From Crocinitomicaceae bacterium (lineage in GTDB: Bacteria; Bacteroidota; Bacteroidia; Flavobacteriales_D; Crocinitomicaceae): a stretch of DNA of 64,000 nt. Position 1 is the first letter of the stretch, and each line of letters begins with the position of its first letter. Both the position numbers and the translations under genes were made by a program. The stretch covers positions 372,001-436,000 of the forward strand of contig JAJTCM010000002.1 in NCBI GenBank assembly GCA_021325675.1, read 5' to 3'. Positions 53,369 through 61,678 of the stretch are shown one piece after another. Below the pieces are notes generated by a model. The model saw nothing but the letters and a program-made list of their open reading frames with translations, was not told where the DNA came from and did no database searches.

Positions 53369-54439
53369 TTATTTTTTGTGCAATTTGCTTCGGGAAACGG
53401 AATCGTTTGCGTACTTGATCTCAACAAGGTAAATACCAGGCTTTAGAGAAGACACATCGATGGACTTGCCCGGGTTAAGGGAAGTAAATTCGATTTTGCC
53501 GCTTAAGTCAGCTACTGAAATACTTTTAACTGAACCTGTGAGGTTAAGCTTACCTGTTGTTGGGTTTGGATAAATACCATTTTGCTCCAGGCTATTTTCG
53601 TTTACACCTACATTGTCGCTGTAATTGACAACTGTTGTACAAGTCTGTGTGTTACCGCAATTATCCGTTGCTGTAACAGTTACTGTATTCGCACCGTTTG
53701 CCATAATAGTTCCTGCAACCGGGGATTGAGCCAGGGTAACCGCACCTCCTGCACATGTTGTAGAGGCAGTAGCTGATGCTGTTACATCCGGAAGCTGGTT
53801 CCCGTTAGCGGTATACGTAAGTGACTGGGCTGGACCGCACTGAAGGGTAATTGCAGTTGCTGCTGTACCTGAAACATTTACGTCATCCAGGAAAATAGCA
53901 GACTCATCTGTACAATTGTGGTGACGGAAAACAATTTTGATTGTCTGTCCTGCAAAAGAGTTTAAGTTAACTGTGTATGTCAACATTGTACGACCAGCAG
54001 TCAGTGTTTCAGAGAGAACCGGTGTAGCAGCCAGGATTTCTGGTAATGTAGATCCGGTTACGGCGTATACTGTGATGTGCTCCTGGTAGCTTCCGCTTGC
54101 AGTAGACATATCACTTCCTGCTTTAAACGTCAGCTGAGCTGTATTTCCTCCGGTAATAGCTGATAAGTCAATGTTCGGGGTGATGATCATGTTGTCCGGC
54201 GTATAGCCTGGTGTACCCGGGATAAGTGAAGCGGATAAAGCTACACCGCCCTGGGAATCAAAACCTGTGTTAAAGCCTGTGATATCCATCACCTGCCACT
54301 GCATTCCGTCATTGTCAGCATCAATAACTGTCCAACCGGCAGCAAAAGGATTTCCTGAGAAATTTTCAGTGAAAATAATCTGTGAATTCAGATTTGTTAA
54401 AGCGAAAAGTGTGAAAATTGAAAGTAAAGTTTTTTTCAT
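53369..54439 (-). CDS. T9SS-exported protein with choice-of-anchor-type domain and HYR-like domain
   Basis: The product has a signal peptide (MKKTLLSIFTLFALTNLNSQ), a jelly-roll domain of the cleaved-adhesin/choice-of-anchor J type (FTENFSGNPFAAGWTVIDAD, PDNMIITPNIDLSAITGGN, IFLDDVNVSG), an HYR-like domain (TVTVTATDNCGNTQTCTTVV), then a T9SS sorting domain (NGIYPNPTTGKLNLTGSVKS ... PGIYLVEIKYAND). It is 356 residues. A promoter box (54455-54462) and terminators on both sides show that it is its own transcript. It is probably a cell-surface or secreted binding protein. Confidence 0.9.
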   Translation of the reverse strand: MKKTLLSIFTLFALTNLNSQIIFTENFSGNPFAAGWTVIDADNDGMQWQVMDITGFNTGFDSQGGVALSASLIPGTPGYTPDNMIITPNIDLSAITGGNTAQLTFKAGSDMSTASGSYQEHITVYAVTGSTLPEILAATPVLSETLTAGRTMLTYTVNLNSFAGQTIKIVFRHHNCTDESAIFLDDVNVSGTAATAITLQCGPAQSLTYTANGNQLPDVTASATASTTCAGGAVTLAQSPVAGTIMANGANTVTVTATDNCGNTQTCTTVVNYSDNVGVNENSLEQNGIYPNPTTGKLNLTGSVKSISVADLSGKIEFTSLNPGKSIDVSSLKPGIYLVEIKYANDSVSRSKLHKK

Positions 54440-54454
54440 GATTTTTATTTTTTA

Positions 54455-54462
54455 CAAATATA
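54455..54462 (-). promoter_or_regulatory. -7 box for the choice-of-anchor gene
   Basis: On the minus strand TATATTTG matches TAnnTTTG, 15 bases upstream of the ATG at 54439. It touches the terminator of the gene upstream. Confidence 0.5.
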
Positions 54463-54491
54463 AAAAGCGCTTTCGATCAAAAGCGCTTTTT
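54462..54491 (-). terminator. Terminator of the GA-tract T9SS gene
   Basis: AAAAAGCGCTTT, loop CGATC, AAAAGCGCTTTTT. It lies 18 bp after the stop of the minus-strand gene at 54510 and has a T run. Confidence 0.8.
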
Positions 54492-54509
54492 AATGTTATT
54501 TAAACGAAA

Positions 54510-56174
54510 TTATTTAACGATTTTTACTTGTTTTGAGTCATTGGCAGTAACAACCATTACAGTGTAAACTCCTGCATTCAGGTTGGCTGTGTTAATATCC
54601 AGCTCGTTTACTCCTTTTGCTGCGTAGTAGCTGTAAGTGCTCACTACTTTTCCGGAAGCATCAATGAGGGAGATATTCGCCATTCCTTCAGACTTAGACG
54701 CAAACTTAAGGTTCATCGCGTCGGAAACCGGGTTTGGCGCCACAACGATTTTTGCATTTTCATTCGTAACAGAAACCGGCGCAAAATCCGTACGCTGACC
54801 ATTCATATCAACCTGCGTAAGTACATAATATGTAGTACCCATGCTTGCATCCTGGTCAATGTACTCGTAAGATACTTCCGTAGGAATTGTACCCTGACCA
54901 TCAATTTCAGCGATTGTCTCGTAACCGTTCTCAGGATTGGTTGAGCGCTGAAGGATGTATTTGTCACAATCACGCTCGGAAGCCACTTTCCAGGAAAGCT
55001 TGTTACCAACCATTGAAACGGAAGCATTGATACTTAAGAGTTCGACAGGCAAGGTAACCCCAACGGTGATAAAATCCCAAACGCAGACGTCACCCGCAAA
55101 CCCGTCGACGACAAGTATGTAATTTGAGCCGGGGGTCAGTGACGCCAGGCTTATAGTTCCTGTTCCCACGGCGCACGATCGGAAACAGGCCGCTGTATAG
55201 GTCCCGACACAGGCACAACTGTTAAAGACCCCAAACTGGGCATTACCGGCGGTGCCGTCGTTACATATGACATTGTCCATATCAACGGAGCCCGTAGTCG
55301 AGTTGGCCGTTATCTGGAAATATAGTGTGTTTTCATTCGATCCCCAGTTACCCCCGGTACAGGCCCTGCCTGCAGCTCCCGGTGTAGTAAATGTTCCGGG
55401 TGCAGCACCCAGGTTACAGCCTCCTGAAGCTCCCGAAGAAGCTCCGGCACATGTTGTATTGGATGGCTCAGGACCGGAACCGATTACTTCAAATTCAAGG
55501 TTAAAAGCTTTACTTGCATCATCCCAGATATATGCCCAAACATCTTGTGAAGGGTTCACGTTATCCACATAAACCGGGTCAACATAAGTTGCTCCCATGT
55601 CAAACTCAAGAATCGGCATACAGTCGATAGCAGTCAATGCACCACAGCCTGTACCCTGAAAAAATTGTGCGTATGCAACGTGACTACCAGTACCAGCCGC
55701 TCCTGTCTGGAAGCTGAAAGTAAGTGTTTCGACACCTGCAGCAGGGTTCAAACGCACCCATGTACCGGCAGCACTATAACCTGTTGCCCCTGCACAGGTT
55801 TCAGCTGTTGAACCCGAATTGGTCGGGGCTGTAACCACAGCATTGGTGAAGTTTAAGTTTGTACCGGTAGTATAGAAGCCCGCAGTACCTACGTCATCAC
55901 AATCCTGTAAAGAAACATTCACGGCTGTAGCTCCGGCACAGGTCGTAGCATTCTTGATATCATAGGTGTTCATCTGATTGATCTCCTCTTGCTTGTTCAT
56001 CATGCGAACTTTAGAAGAAACATCATACATTTCTTTGCCGTTTCTAACGACAGGAATGCCTTTGCCTGTTTTACCCGATGAAGAAGATGAGGAAACCTGT
56101 GCATAAGACAGGGAACCTACAACAAACTGAATCAGGAATAGGGAGAGAGAGAGAGAGAGAAGTTTTTTATTCAT
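54510..56174 (-). CDS. T9SS-exported cysteine-rich surface protein with a GA repeat in its signal-peptide codons
   Basis: The signal peptide MNKKLLSLSLSLFLIQFVVG is encoded by a (GA)9 tract read on the minus strand as CTT CTC TCT CTC. The mature part (554 residues in all) is rich in Ser/Thr/Gly/Cys with repeated TCAGA motifs (TTCAGATAVNVSLQDCDDVG, ETCAGATGYSAAGTWVRLNP, TTCAGASSGASGGCNLGAAP), resembling Ig-like or pre-peptidase C-terminal type units. A fibronectin-like unit precedes the sorting domain (VAPNPVSDAMNLKFASKSEG ... GVYTVMVVTAND). The current repeat length leaves the frame open. The ligand is unknown. Confidence 0.85.
   Translation of the reverse strand: MNKKLLSLSLSLFLIQFVVGSLSYAQVSSSSSSGKTGKGIPVVRNGKEMYDVSSKVRMMNKQEEINQMNTYDIKNATTCAGATAVNVSLQDCDDVGTAGFYTTGTNLNFTNAVVTAPTNSGSTAETCAGATGYSAAGTWVRLNPAAGVETLTFSFQTGAAGTGSHVAYAQFFQGTGCGALTAIDCMPILEFDMGATYVDPVYVDNVNPSQDVWAYIWDDASKAFNLEFEVIGSGPEPSNTTCAGASSGASGGCNLGAAPGTFTTPGAAGRACTGGNWGSNENTLYFQITANSTTGSVDMDNVICNDGTAGNAQFGVFNSCACVGTYTAACFRSCAVGTGTISLASLTPGSNYILVVDGFAGDVCVWDFITVGVTLPVELLSINASVSMVGNKLSWKVASERDCDKYILQRSTNPENGYETIAEIDGQGTIPTEVSYEYIDQDASMGTTYYVLTQVDMNGQRTDFAPVSVTNENAKIVVAPNPVSDAMNLKFASKSEGMANISLIDASGKVVSTYSYYAAKGVNELDINTANLNAGVYTVMVVTANDSKQVKIVK
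56143..56160. repeat. (GA)9 dinucleotide tract in coding sequence
   Basis: Nine GA units lie within codons 5-10 of the minus-strand T9SS gene. Gain or loss of one unit shifts the frame by two bases and would switch the protein off. Confidence 0.9.
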
Positions 56175-56210
56175 TATTTTAGCATTAATTACGATTAAGC
56201 AATTTTTTTA

Positions 56211-56239
56211 CAAATTTACGTCTTTTTTTTACAAATTTA
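56211..56239 (-). promoter_or_regulatory. Two TAAATTTG boxes before the GA-tract gene
   Basis: TAAATTTG occurs twice on the minus strand (56211-56218 and 56232-56239), 13 bp apart. Either could be the -7 element. No clear -33 element. Confidence 0.4.
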
Positions 56240-56476
56240 ATGTTAAAAACTCTCAACCCTTGTAAACAAGATCAATTAATTAGGATAAATATTCAATGAA
56301 AAATCGATTTAGTTTCGATGAGAAGCCAATTTTGATAATTGAAAGTTTATTTTTGCAAATTTTATTTTGGGAGTAATATTCATTTAAAACCATGAAATGT
56401 TCATTCATAGGGCGGTTTTAGTCAAAAGCATGATTGTCTGTTATTTTTAACCCGAAAAAAAGAAAACATAAAGTCT

Positions 56477-56484
56477 TAAATTTG
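56477..56484 (+). promoter_or_regulatory. -7 box for protein C
   Basis: TAAATTTG matches TAnnTTTG, 10 bases before the ATG at 56495. Confidence 0.45.
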
Positions 56485-56494
56485 GGCTTTGAAT

Positions 56495-58006
56495 ATGAAA
56501 ATTAACGAAAAATACATCCTTCTGGCCGGTATAATCGCGGAAGGCTTCCTTGTAACTGGTATAGAAATCAGCTCTTCCCTGCTTTTTAAACCCTATTTTG
56601 GCAGCTCGTCTGAAATATGGACTTATATTCTCGGAATTACCATGCTTGCCCTGGCGGCCGGCTATTTTTTTGGCTCAAAGCTCAGCGGAAAAAACAACAG
56701 TGAGCGCAAGCTCGTTTTCCTGTTCCTTGCGCTTAGTATTAACATCCTGCTGCTCCCTTTCATTTCAAAAGGCCTGAACCGTTCCATGCTGGAGTTTGAC
56801 CTCGTAGGGATCCTATTTTTATCAGTGAGCTGCGTGCTTTTCCCACCGCTTTTTTTACTGGGAGCAATTTCTACCCTGATCGTTAAGGTTTATAAAGAAA
56901 AATTTAACGACAGCTCGGGAAAATCGGCTTCTGTAATTTATACGCTTTCAACTCTTGCCGGTGTGCTTTCCATGCTTTTGCTAAGCTTTATGATTCTCCC
57001 CTCTTTAGCAATAAACAAAGTGTTTTTCCTGCTTTCAGTGATGGCAGCCCTGGTGGCGGTATTTTTACTGAATACATACGCCGTCAAAAAAGTGCTTCTG
57101 CCTTTCGCAGCAGCTTTTTTTATATTTACCATTTACGCTTTTAATAAAGGTTTCGACAAACTGCAGGATAGTTATTCGCGCTCGGTAAAACAAGAATATT
57201 ATAACGACGGGCTACTGGGCAATGTCGCTGTACTGAAGGACTTTGCGCGCCGTACTAAATTGCTGATGGTAAACAACAGTATCCAAACAACCACTGACTT
57301 TCAGGATAACGGAAATTTTTTCCATATCAAAGACATTACGGGATATATTGACCAGTCAGGGGTTAAAGGCAACATTCTCCTTGCAGGTTTAGGCGCGGGA
57401 AGCTTACCAAAGGAGTTGCTTAAAAATCCCGGAAATACGATAGATATAGTGGAAATCGACGAGCGCATGATTGAAGTCTGCGAAAATCACTTTTCCCTCA
57501 GGCCCGACAAACGAATGAGCTTTTTTGTGGATGATGCGCGCCATTTTATTAATACAGCCCCTCAAAAAAAACAATATAAAATCATTATCCTGGACCTGAG
57601 CATCGGTGAAACGGTTCCTTCAAATGTATATACAGTGGAGGCTTTTCGCAAATTAAACGGGATGCTTGCCCCGGACGGCCTTATTTTCCTGAATTTCTTT
57701 ACTTCTAAAGATGCAAATGGAATGTTCTGCCTGAACAGCATTGCCAAAACCCTGGAAAGCGCAGGGATCAACACTTCGGTAATCCGGCGGGAAAATGTTA
57801 AATCCTCCCATTCAACCTATGTGATTGCCGGAAGTCCGTCTTCCCGCTATAATGCATTAAACAAACAACTGTGCTATGAGCTGAACCTGAAAGGTGCGAA
57901 AATACTTACAGATGACAATTCCGTTCTTGAATTCAAACACCGCGATGTTGTCCGTTTTCAGCGCAGCAATTTCATCACCGCTTACCAGAAACGATTTAAT
58001 TTTTGA
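56495..58006 (+). CDS. Membrane protein with spermidine-synthase-like domain (protein C)
   Basis: The ATG at 56495 is chosen over the TTG 6 bp earlier. The 503-residue protein repeats the layout of protein B: helices with GIEISSSLLFKPYFGSSSEI, TMLALAAGYFFGSKLSG and SSGKSASVIYTLSTLAGVLS, then a Rossmann-like synthase domain (NILLAGLGAGSLPKELLKN, TIDIVEIDERMIEVCENHF, FFVDDARHFIN, IIILDLSIGETVPSNVYTVE). GLGAGS replaces the usual GGGDG, so polyamine binding is doubtful. Its last 11 bases overlap the end of the convergent protein D gene. Confidence 0.8.
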   Translation: MKINEKYILLAGIIAEGFLVTGIEISSSLLFKPYFGSSSEIWTYILGITMLALAAGYFFGSKLSGKNNSERKLVFLFLALSINILLLPFISKGLNRSMLEFDLVGILFLSVSCVLFPPLFLLGAISTLIVKVYKEKFNDSSGKSASVIYTLSTLAGVLSMLLLSFMILPSLAINKVFFLLSVMAALVAVFLLNTYAVKKVLLPFAAAFFIFTIYAFNKGFDKLQDSYSRSVKQEYYNDGLLGNVAVLKDFARRTKLLMVNNSIQTTTDFQDNGNFFHIKDITGYIDQSGVKGNILLAGLGAGSLPKELLKNPGNTIDIVEIDERMIEVCENHFSLRPDKRMSFFVDDARHFINTAPQKKQYKIIILDLSIGETVPSNVYTVEAFRKLNGMLAPDGLIFLNFFTSKDANGMFCLNSIAKTLESAGINTSVIRRENVKSSHSTYVIAGSPSSRYNALNKQLCYELNLKGAKILTDDNSVLEFKHRDVVRFQRSNFITAYQKRFNF

Positions 58007-58610
58007 GTCGCTTTTGATTCAAAGCCGCGAGCAAAAGTATCAGGAGATTAATACTGATCATTCCAAGAAGTAAATTGTTGGTGTAGGTTACACCACGAAG
58101 GGGCAGAATACTTAAGCCGATAATAAACGTGGCAGCTACACCTCCAAGGGTCGAAATTCCATAAACGCGGCCTGCCACTTCACCTGCATTTTGAGAAGAA
58201 TGGCCCGCGATGAGCTCAATTGTCAAAGGTGAGTTCGCTCCCAGGAAAAGCGCCAGCGGAAAAATTAGCAAGGCAGTAAATAACGTCATTCCGACTGTGA
58301 AACCCATTTCAAGAAAAATGCCTGAAAATTTCTCCCCGTTAAGAGTCAGCAAAAACTGGAACAGCAGTAGCCCGCCATTGATAAACAGCGATTTCTTCAG
58401 GATGCGCTCCCTGTTTTTAAGCAGCGCTCCTCCGAAGTAATATCCGGCAGCCAACGAAAGCAAGGTAACAGAAAGCAGGATAGCCCAGGATTGAATGGAG
58501 TTCCCAAAAGAAGTTGCTATAATTTTGGAAACCAGCAATTCATTTGCCATCAGCAAACCACCGGAAAATATCATAAAGAGATACAGGCTGATCAAAATTG
58601 TTCTTTGCAT
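57996..58610 (-). CDS. Membrane-only homologue of the MFS/spermidine-synthase family (protein D)
   Basis: The start at 58610 (MQRTILISLYLFMIFSGGLL) is preferred because a TATATTTG box (58635-58642) lies between it and the ATG at 58673. The 204-residue protein is all helices with NELLVSKIIATSFGNSIQSW, TLLSLAAGYYFGG and AGRVYGISTLGGVAATFIIG, matching proteins A, B and C. It lacks a synthase domain. It probably pairs with protein C as A does with B, though here the two genes are convergent and not in one operon. Confidence 0.75.
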   Translation of the reverse strand: MQRTILISLYLFMIFSGGLLMANELLVSKIIATSFGNSIQSWAILLSVTLLSLAAGYYFGGALLKNRERILKKSLFINGGLLLFQFLLTLNGEKFSGIFLEMGFTVGMTLFTALLIFPLALFLGANSPLTIELIAGHSSQNAGEVAGRVYGISTLGGVAATFIIGLSILPLRGVTYTNNLLLGMISINLLILLLAALNQKRLKN

Positions 58611-58634
58611 ACTAGCGAAAGTAAAATAGAAAGG

Positions 58635-58642
58635 CAAATATA
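58635..58642 (-). promoter_or_regulatory. -7 box for protein D
   Basis: On the minus strand TATATTTG matches TAnnTTTG, 24 bases upstream of the ATG at 58610. Confidence 0.5.
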
Positions 58643-58689
58643 ACAAAAAACATTTATCCCGCTTTTTCATCACGGTTACAGTAAATCAG

Positions 58690-59145
58690 TTATTTAAGGC
58701 TCTTCATCACGAACATGCTTTGTACATTGCTGATGTGCGGAATGGTCGCAAGCTTTTCTTTCAAAAAGGCAGAATAGGCTTCCATATCACGTACTTCGAT
58801 ATGAAGCAGATAATCGTGGTTTCCGGCAATGTGATAGCAAGCGCTCACCTCATCGAGCTCAACGATAGCCATTTCAAAATTTTCGAGCAGCTCCTTGGCA
58901 TGCGACTTGAGTGAAAGCTGGCACATGACTTTTAAGCCTTTCCCGATTTTCTGCTTATCTACATGAGCTTTATAGCCGGTAATCACTCCGCGCTGTTCCA
59001 GGCGTTTCACACGTTCATACGTAGGCGTGATTGTCAGCCCAACCAAAGCAGCCAATTCTTTGTGGTTGATTTTTCCGTTTTCCTGTAAAATGGTAATGAT
59101 TTGGCGGTCGATGGCATCCAGGCCGGAAAAATTTTCTGTTTGCAT
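58690..59145 (-). CDS. Lrp/AsnC-family transcriptional regulator
   Basis: The 151-residue protein has an N-terminal helix-turn-helix (LDAIDRQIITILQENGKINH, KELAALVGLTITPTYERVKR) and a C-terminal RAM domain (CYHIAGNHDYLLHIEVRDME). Lrp/AsnC proteins bind amino acids and form octamers on DNA. It is divergent from the Cys/Met PLP-enzyme gene with a 217 bp shared upstream region, so that gene is the obvious target, along with its own promoter. Confidence 0.95.
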   Translation of the reverse strand: MQTENFSGLDAIDRQIITILQENGKINHKELAALVGLTITPTYERVKRLEQRGVITGYKAHVDKQKIGKGLKVMCQLSLKSHAKELLENFEMAIVELDEVSACYHIAGNHDYLLHIEVRDMEAYSAFLKEKLATIPHISNVQSMFVMKSLK

Positions 59146-59362
59146 GGGATTTATGTTTAATTATCAGGACAAAACATGCTATTTTTTCTCAATAACAGTT
59201 TATTTTTCCTTTTGAAACACAATGATAGAAATTTTTTCTTTAATTTGATTTAAAAGCAGATTATTAACACCTCCTTTGAAGGATTAAGATTGAGCTTCCG
59301 ATTTTGAAGATTGGAGTATCCTCCCCCTTAATCGCTCTCCAAAGGGGAAAAACATATATACC

Positions 59363-60619
59363 ATGGATTTTAAGAAAATGCGCCCGGAAAGTTTAATGAT
59401 GAGCCACGGCTATAAACCCAGCTTATCGGAAGGAGCTATCAAATGCCCGATTTTTCAAACGTCGACCTTTGTTTTTAATAAAGCAGAGGAAGGAAAACAC
59501 TTTTTCGAAGTGGCCTACGGCCTGAAAGAACAGGAGGAAGGGGAAGAGCTGGGACTGATCTACAGCCGTTTGAACAACCCGGACCTCGAAATCCTGGAAA
59601 ACCGCCTGTGCCTGTGGGACAATGCAGAGGATTGTGCTGTGTTTGAAAGCGGGATGTCAGCTATCTCTACGGCCATGCTGGAGTTTTTGGCTCCCGGCGA
59701 CCTCTTGCTGTACAGCCGTCCTGTATATGGGGGTACGGACCATTTCATCAACCATTTCCTGAAAAAGCTGGGGATCCACTCGATCGGTTTCCTGGCAGGA
59801 GAAAGCAAAGAAGAGATTATCCGCCGCATTGACGAAAGTGGCCTGGGTCACCGCCTGGCTATGATCCACATTGAAACGCCGGCCAATCCAACCAATGCAC
59901 TCATCGACATTGAGCTTTGCGCTGAGATCAAAAAACATTATACAACGGACGAAAAGCCGGTTGTGCTTTCGGTAGACAATACTTATATGGGGCCGCTCTG
60001 GCAGCATCCACTGAAACATGGCGCCGATCTCGTTTTATATTCCGCGACCAAATACATCGGCGGCCACTCGGACGTCATTGCCGGGGCCTGCCTGGGCTCA
60101 AAAGCTTCTATCGGGCGGATCAAAGGCCTGCGTACTTTCCTGGGGAACATGTGCGGCCCGTGGACAGGCTGGCTGCTTATGCGAAGCCTTGAAACACTGA
60201 AAGTCCGGATGGAAGAGCAAGCCAGGAACGCCGTAGAGGTTGCTAATTACCTCAAAAAACACCCGAAGGTGGAGCGCGTCTACTTCCTGGGATTGATCCC
60301 GGAATCAGGTACCGCCATCGAAAAAGAAATTTACGAACGCCAGTATTTATCGCCGGGAGCGATGATTTCCTTTGATGTGAAAGGCGGCGAAAAAGAAGCG
60401 TTTACTTTCCTGAACAACCTCAAGCTGATTAAGCTCGCCGTTTCACTCGGAAGTACGGAAAGCCTCGCTGAGCACCCGTGCACAATGACCCACGTGGATA
60501 TTGCACCGGAATTCAAAGCTGCCCTGAATATTTCTGAAAAGCTGGTGCGCCTGTCCGTTGGTGTAGAGTATTACGGGGATATTATTACCGATATTGAACA
60601 AGCTTTAGATAAAATCTGA
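59363..60619 (+). CDS. Cys/Met-metabolism PLP-dependent enzyme (methionine gamma-lyase / cystathionine gamma-synthase group)
   Basis: The 418-residue protein has the fold-type I PLP motifs of the family: YSRLNNPDLEILENRLCLWD, FESGMSAISTAML, ETPANPTNALIDI, SVDNTYMGPLWQ and SATKYIGGHSDVIAGA (PLP lysine Lys230), and ends AVSLGSTESLAEHPCTMTH. The small insert EQEEGEELG near residue 58 is seen in a subgroup annotated as cystathionine gamma-synthase family. The exact reaction (gamma-elimination of methionine or gamma-replacement) cannot be settled from sequence. Control by the divergent AsnC/Lrp gene suggests amino-acid catabolism. A terminator follows. Confidence 0.9.
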   Translation: MDFKKMRPESLMMSHGYKPSLSEGAIKCPIFQTSTFVFNKAEEGKHFFEVAYGLKEQEEGEELGLIYSRLNNPDLEILENRLCLWDNAEDCAVFESGMSAISTAMLEFLAPGDLLLYSRPVYGGTDHFINHFLKKLGIHSIGFLAGESKEEIIRRIDESGLGHRLAMIHIETPANPTNALIDIELCAEIKKHYTTDEKPVVLSVDNTYMGPLWQHPLKHGADLVLYSATKYIGGHSDVIAGACLGSKASIGRIKGLRTFLGNMCGPWTGWLLMRSLETLKVRMEEQARNAVEVANYLKKHPKVERVYFLGLIPESGTAIEKEIYERQYLSPGAMISFDVKGGEKEAFTFLNNLKLIKLAVSLGSTESLAEHPCTMTHVDIAPEFKAALNISEKLVRLSVGVEYYGDIITDIEQALDKI

Positions 60620-60646
60620 TCCGCCAACACGATTCACTTTTCACTC

Positions 60647-60676
60647 AGCCGGTTTCTTCGTGGAACCGGCTTTTTT
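60647..60676 (+). terminator. Terminator after the PLP-enzyme gene
   Basis: AGCCGGTT (60647-60654) pairs with AACCGGCT (60664-60671), followed by a T run. Confidence 0.85.
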
Positions 60677-60688
60677 AAAATTAATTGC

Positions 60689-60696
60689 TAAGTTTG
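60689..60696 (+). promoter_or_regulatory. -7 box for the exported 205-residue protein
   Basis: TAAGTTTG matches TAnnTTTG, 22 bases before the ATG at 60719 and just after a terminator. Confidence 0.45.
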
Positions 60697-60718
60697 ACCC
60701 ATTATTTTAACTATTTAC

Positions 60719-61336
60719 ATGAAAAAGATTACCCTATTCCTGACAATTGTTTGTTTTACTAAACTCTTATGGGCACAGGTCGATACAGCCGGGGTTAAAC
60801 TTGACGCTGATGTCAAAAACAAATTGATTTATACCGTTATTTTGGATGAAGTCAGGACCGAAACCTTCGTCTCTCCGAACGGAAGCACTAAAGCAAAAAA
60901 GTTCCGGGTGATTGATATTTCTTTCAAGCAAGGTATTACTGGCGATTTCAATACCATGGAAAAAAACGGGGGTAACCTGCTTCAGGCCTTGCAATCCGAC
61001 CAGGAAGCGGCCGATGAGCTTAAAACAGCTATTAGCTATCGCAAAAAAGCCCGGCTCAGCAAAAGCTTAACAGTTGTTAGTGCAGCAGGAGCCCTGGGCC
61101 TGACCGCTGCTTTTTTCCTGAGGTATTCATTTGAAAAAACTTTTGCACAGGCATCCGGCCTGGAGCCTAAACCTTCCCCGTTGACCATCGCATTAGGGGC
61201 TGGCGCTTTGGCCGGTTTTGGAGGAGTCATTTATTTTCCGATTCACGAAAAAAAGATGTTGGACAAATTTGTCGCCTCAACCAGAAAATCCGTTGAAATT
61301 TACAACCAGCATATCCTGAAAGAAGCAGACAATTAA
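60719..61336 (+). CDS. Exported protein with C-terminal membrane helices
   Basis: The 205-residue product has a signal peptide (MKKITLFLTIVCFTKLLWAQ), a soluble part (KLDADVKNKLIYTVILDEVR, QGITGDFNTMEKNGGNLLQA), and two membrane segments (LTVVSAAGALGLTAAFFLRY and PLTIALGAGALAGFGGVIYF) before a basic-acidic tail. Pairs of glycine-rich helices like these are found in small Bacteroidota envelope proteins. The function is not recognised. It has its own promoter box and is separate from the PLP-enzyme gene. Confidence 0.7.
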   Translation: MKKITLFLTIVCFTKLLWAQVDTAGVKLDADVKNKLIYTVILDEVRTETFVSPNGSTKAKKFRVIDISFKQGITGDFNTMEKNGGNLLQALQSDQEAADELKTAISYRKKARLSKSLTVVSAAGALGLTAAFFLRYSFEKTFAQASGLEPKPSPLTIALGAGALAGFGGVIYFPIHEKKMLDKFVASTRKSVEIYNQHILKEADN

Positions 61337-61472
61337 AAAACCATACTTTTTTAGTCTTTCCGGAAAACCTGATTTTTTGCTGGCTTTCAGCTCATTGGTG
61401 AAAATTTACTGTTAAAAAATTTGGAAAAATCATTTCCTTTTTTTAACTTCACTCCACCTTATAACTTTAACG

Positions 61473-61556
61473 ATGGATAACACACGCATGTTTCAGCGCA
61501 CAATGATTTCGATCATGGTTTTGGCTAACCTGCTGGTTTTATTGCTCAAGCTTTAA
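61473..61556 (+). CDS. Candidate 27-residue membrane microprotein
   Basis: ATG at 61473 opens MDNTRMFQRTMISIMVLANL followed by LVLLLKL and TAA, a short basic N-terminus and one hydrophobic helix. TAACTTTA (one mismatch from TAnnTTTG) at 61462-61469 ends three bases before the ATG, as in the leaderless genes elsewhere in the window. No homologue is known to me and chance cannot be excluded. Confidence 0.35.
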   Translation: MDNTRMFQRTMISIMVLANLLVLLLKL

Positions 61557-61678
61557 TCCCGCTTTCAAGGTTAACTATTACTACCGGGATCACGATTCAA
61601 ACCTGTCCGAATCAGCGATCAGGATTCCGTTTTCAATCCAACAGGGGTTTCCAGGTGTTATTTGCCTGATTGTTCCTG

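Larger units (their letters stand above)
56175..56494. other. AT-rich divergent intergenic region
   Basis: No gene is visible in these 320 bp. They hold two candidate -7 boxes for the minus-strand T9SS gene (56211-56239) and one for the plus-strand membrane synthase gene (56477-56484), with very AT-rich sequence between. Confidence 0.6.

Noticed and set aside
59264-59362. Hairpin before the PLP-enzyme gene as a riboswitch
   Set aside because: TCCTTTGAAGGA and CCTCCCCC...AAGGGG words look like a further decayed dispersed repeat. I could not form a convincing riboswitch fold.
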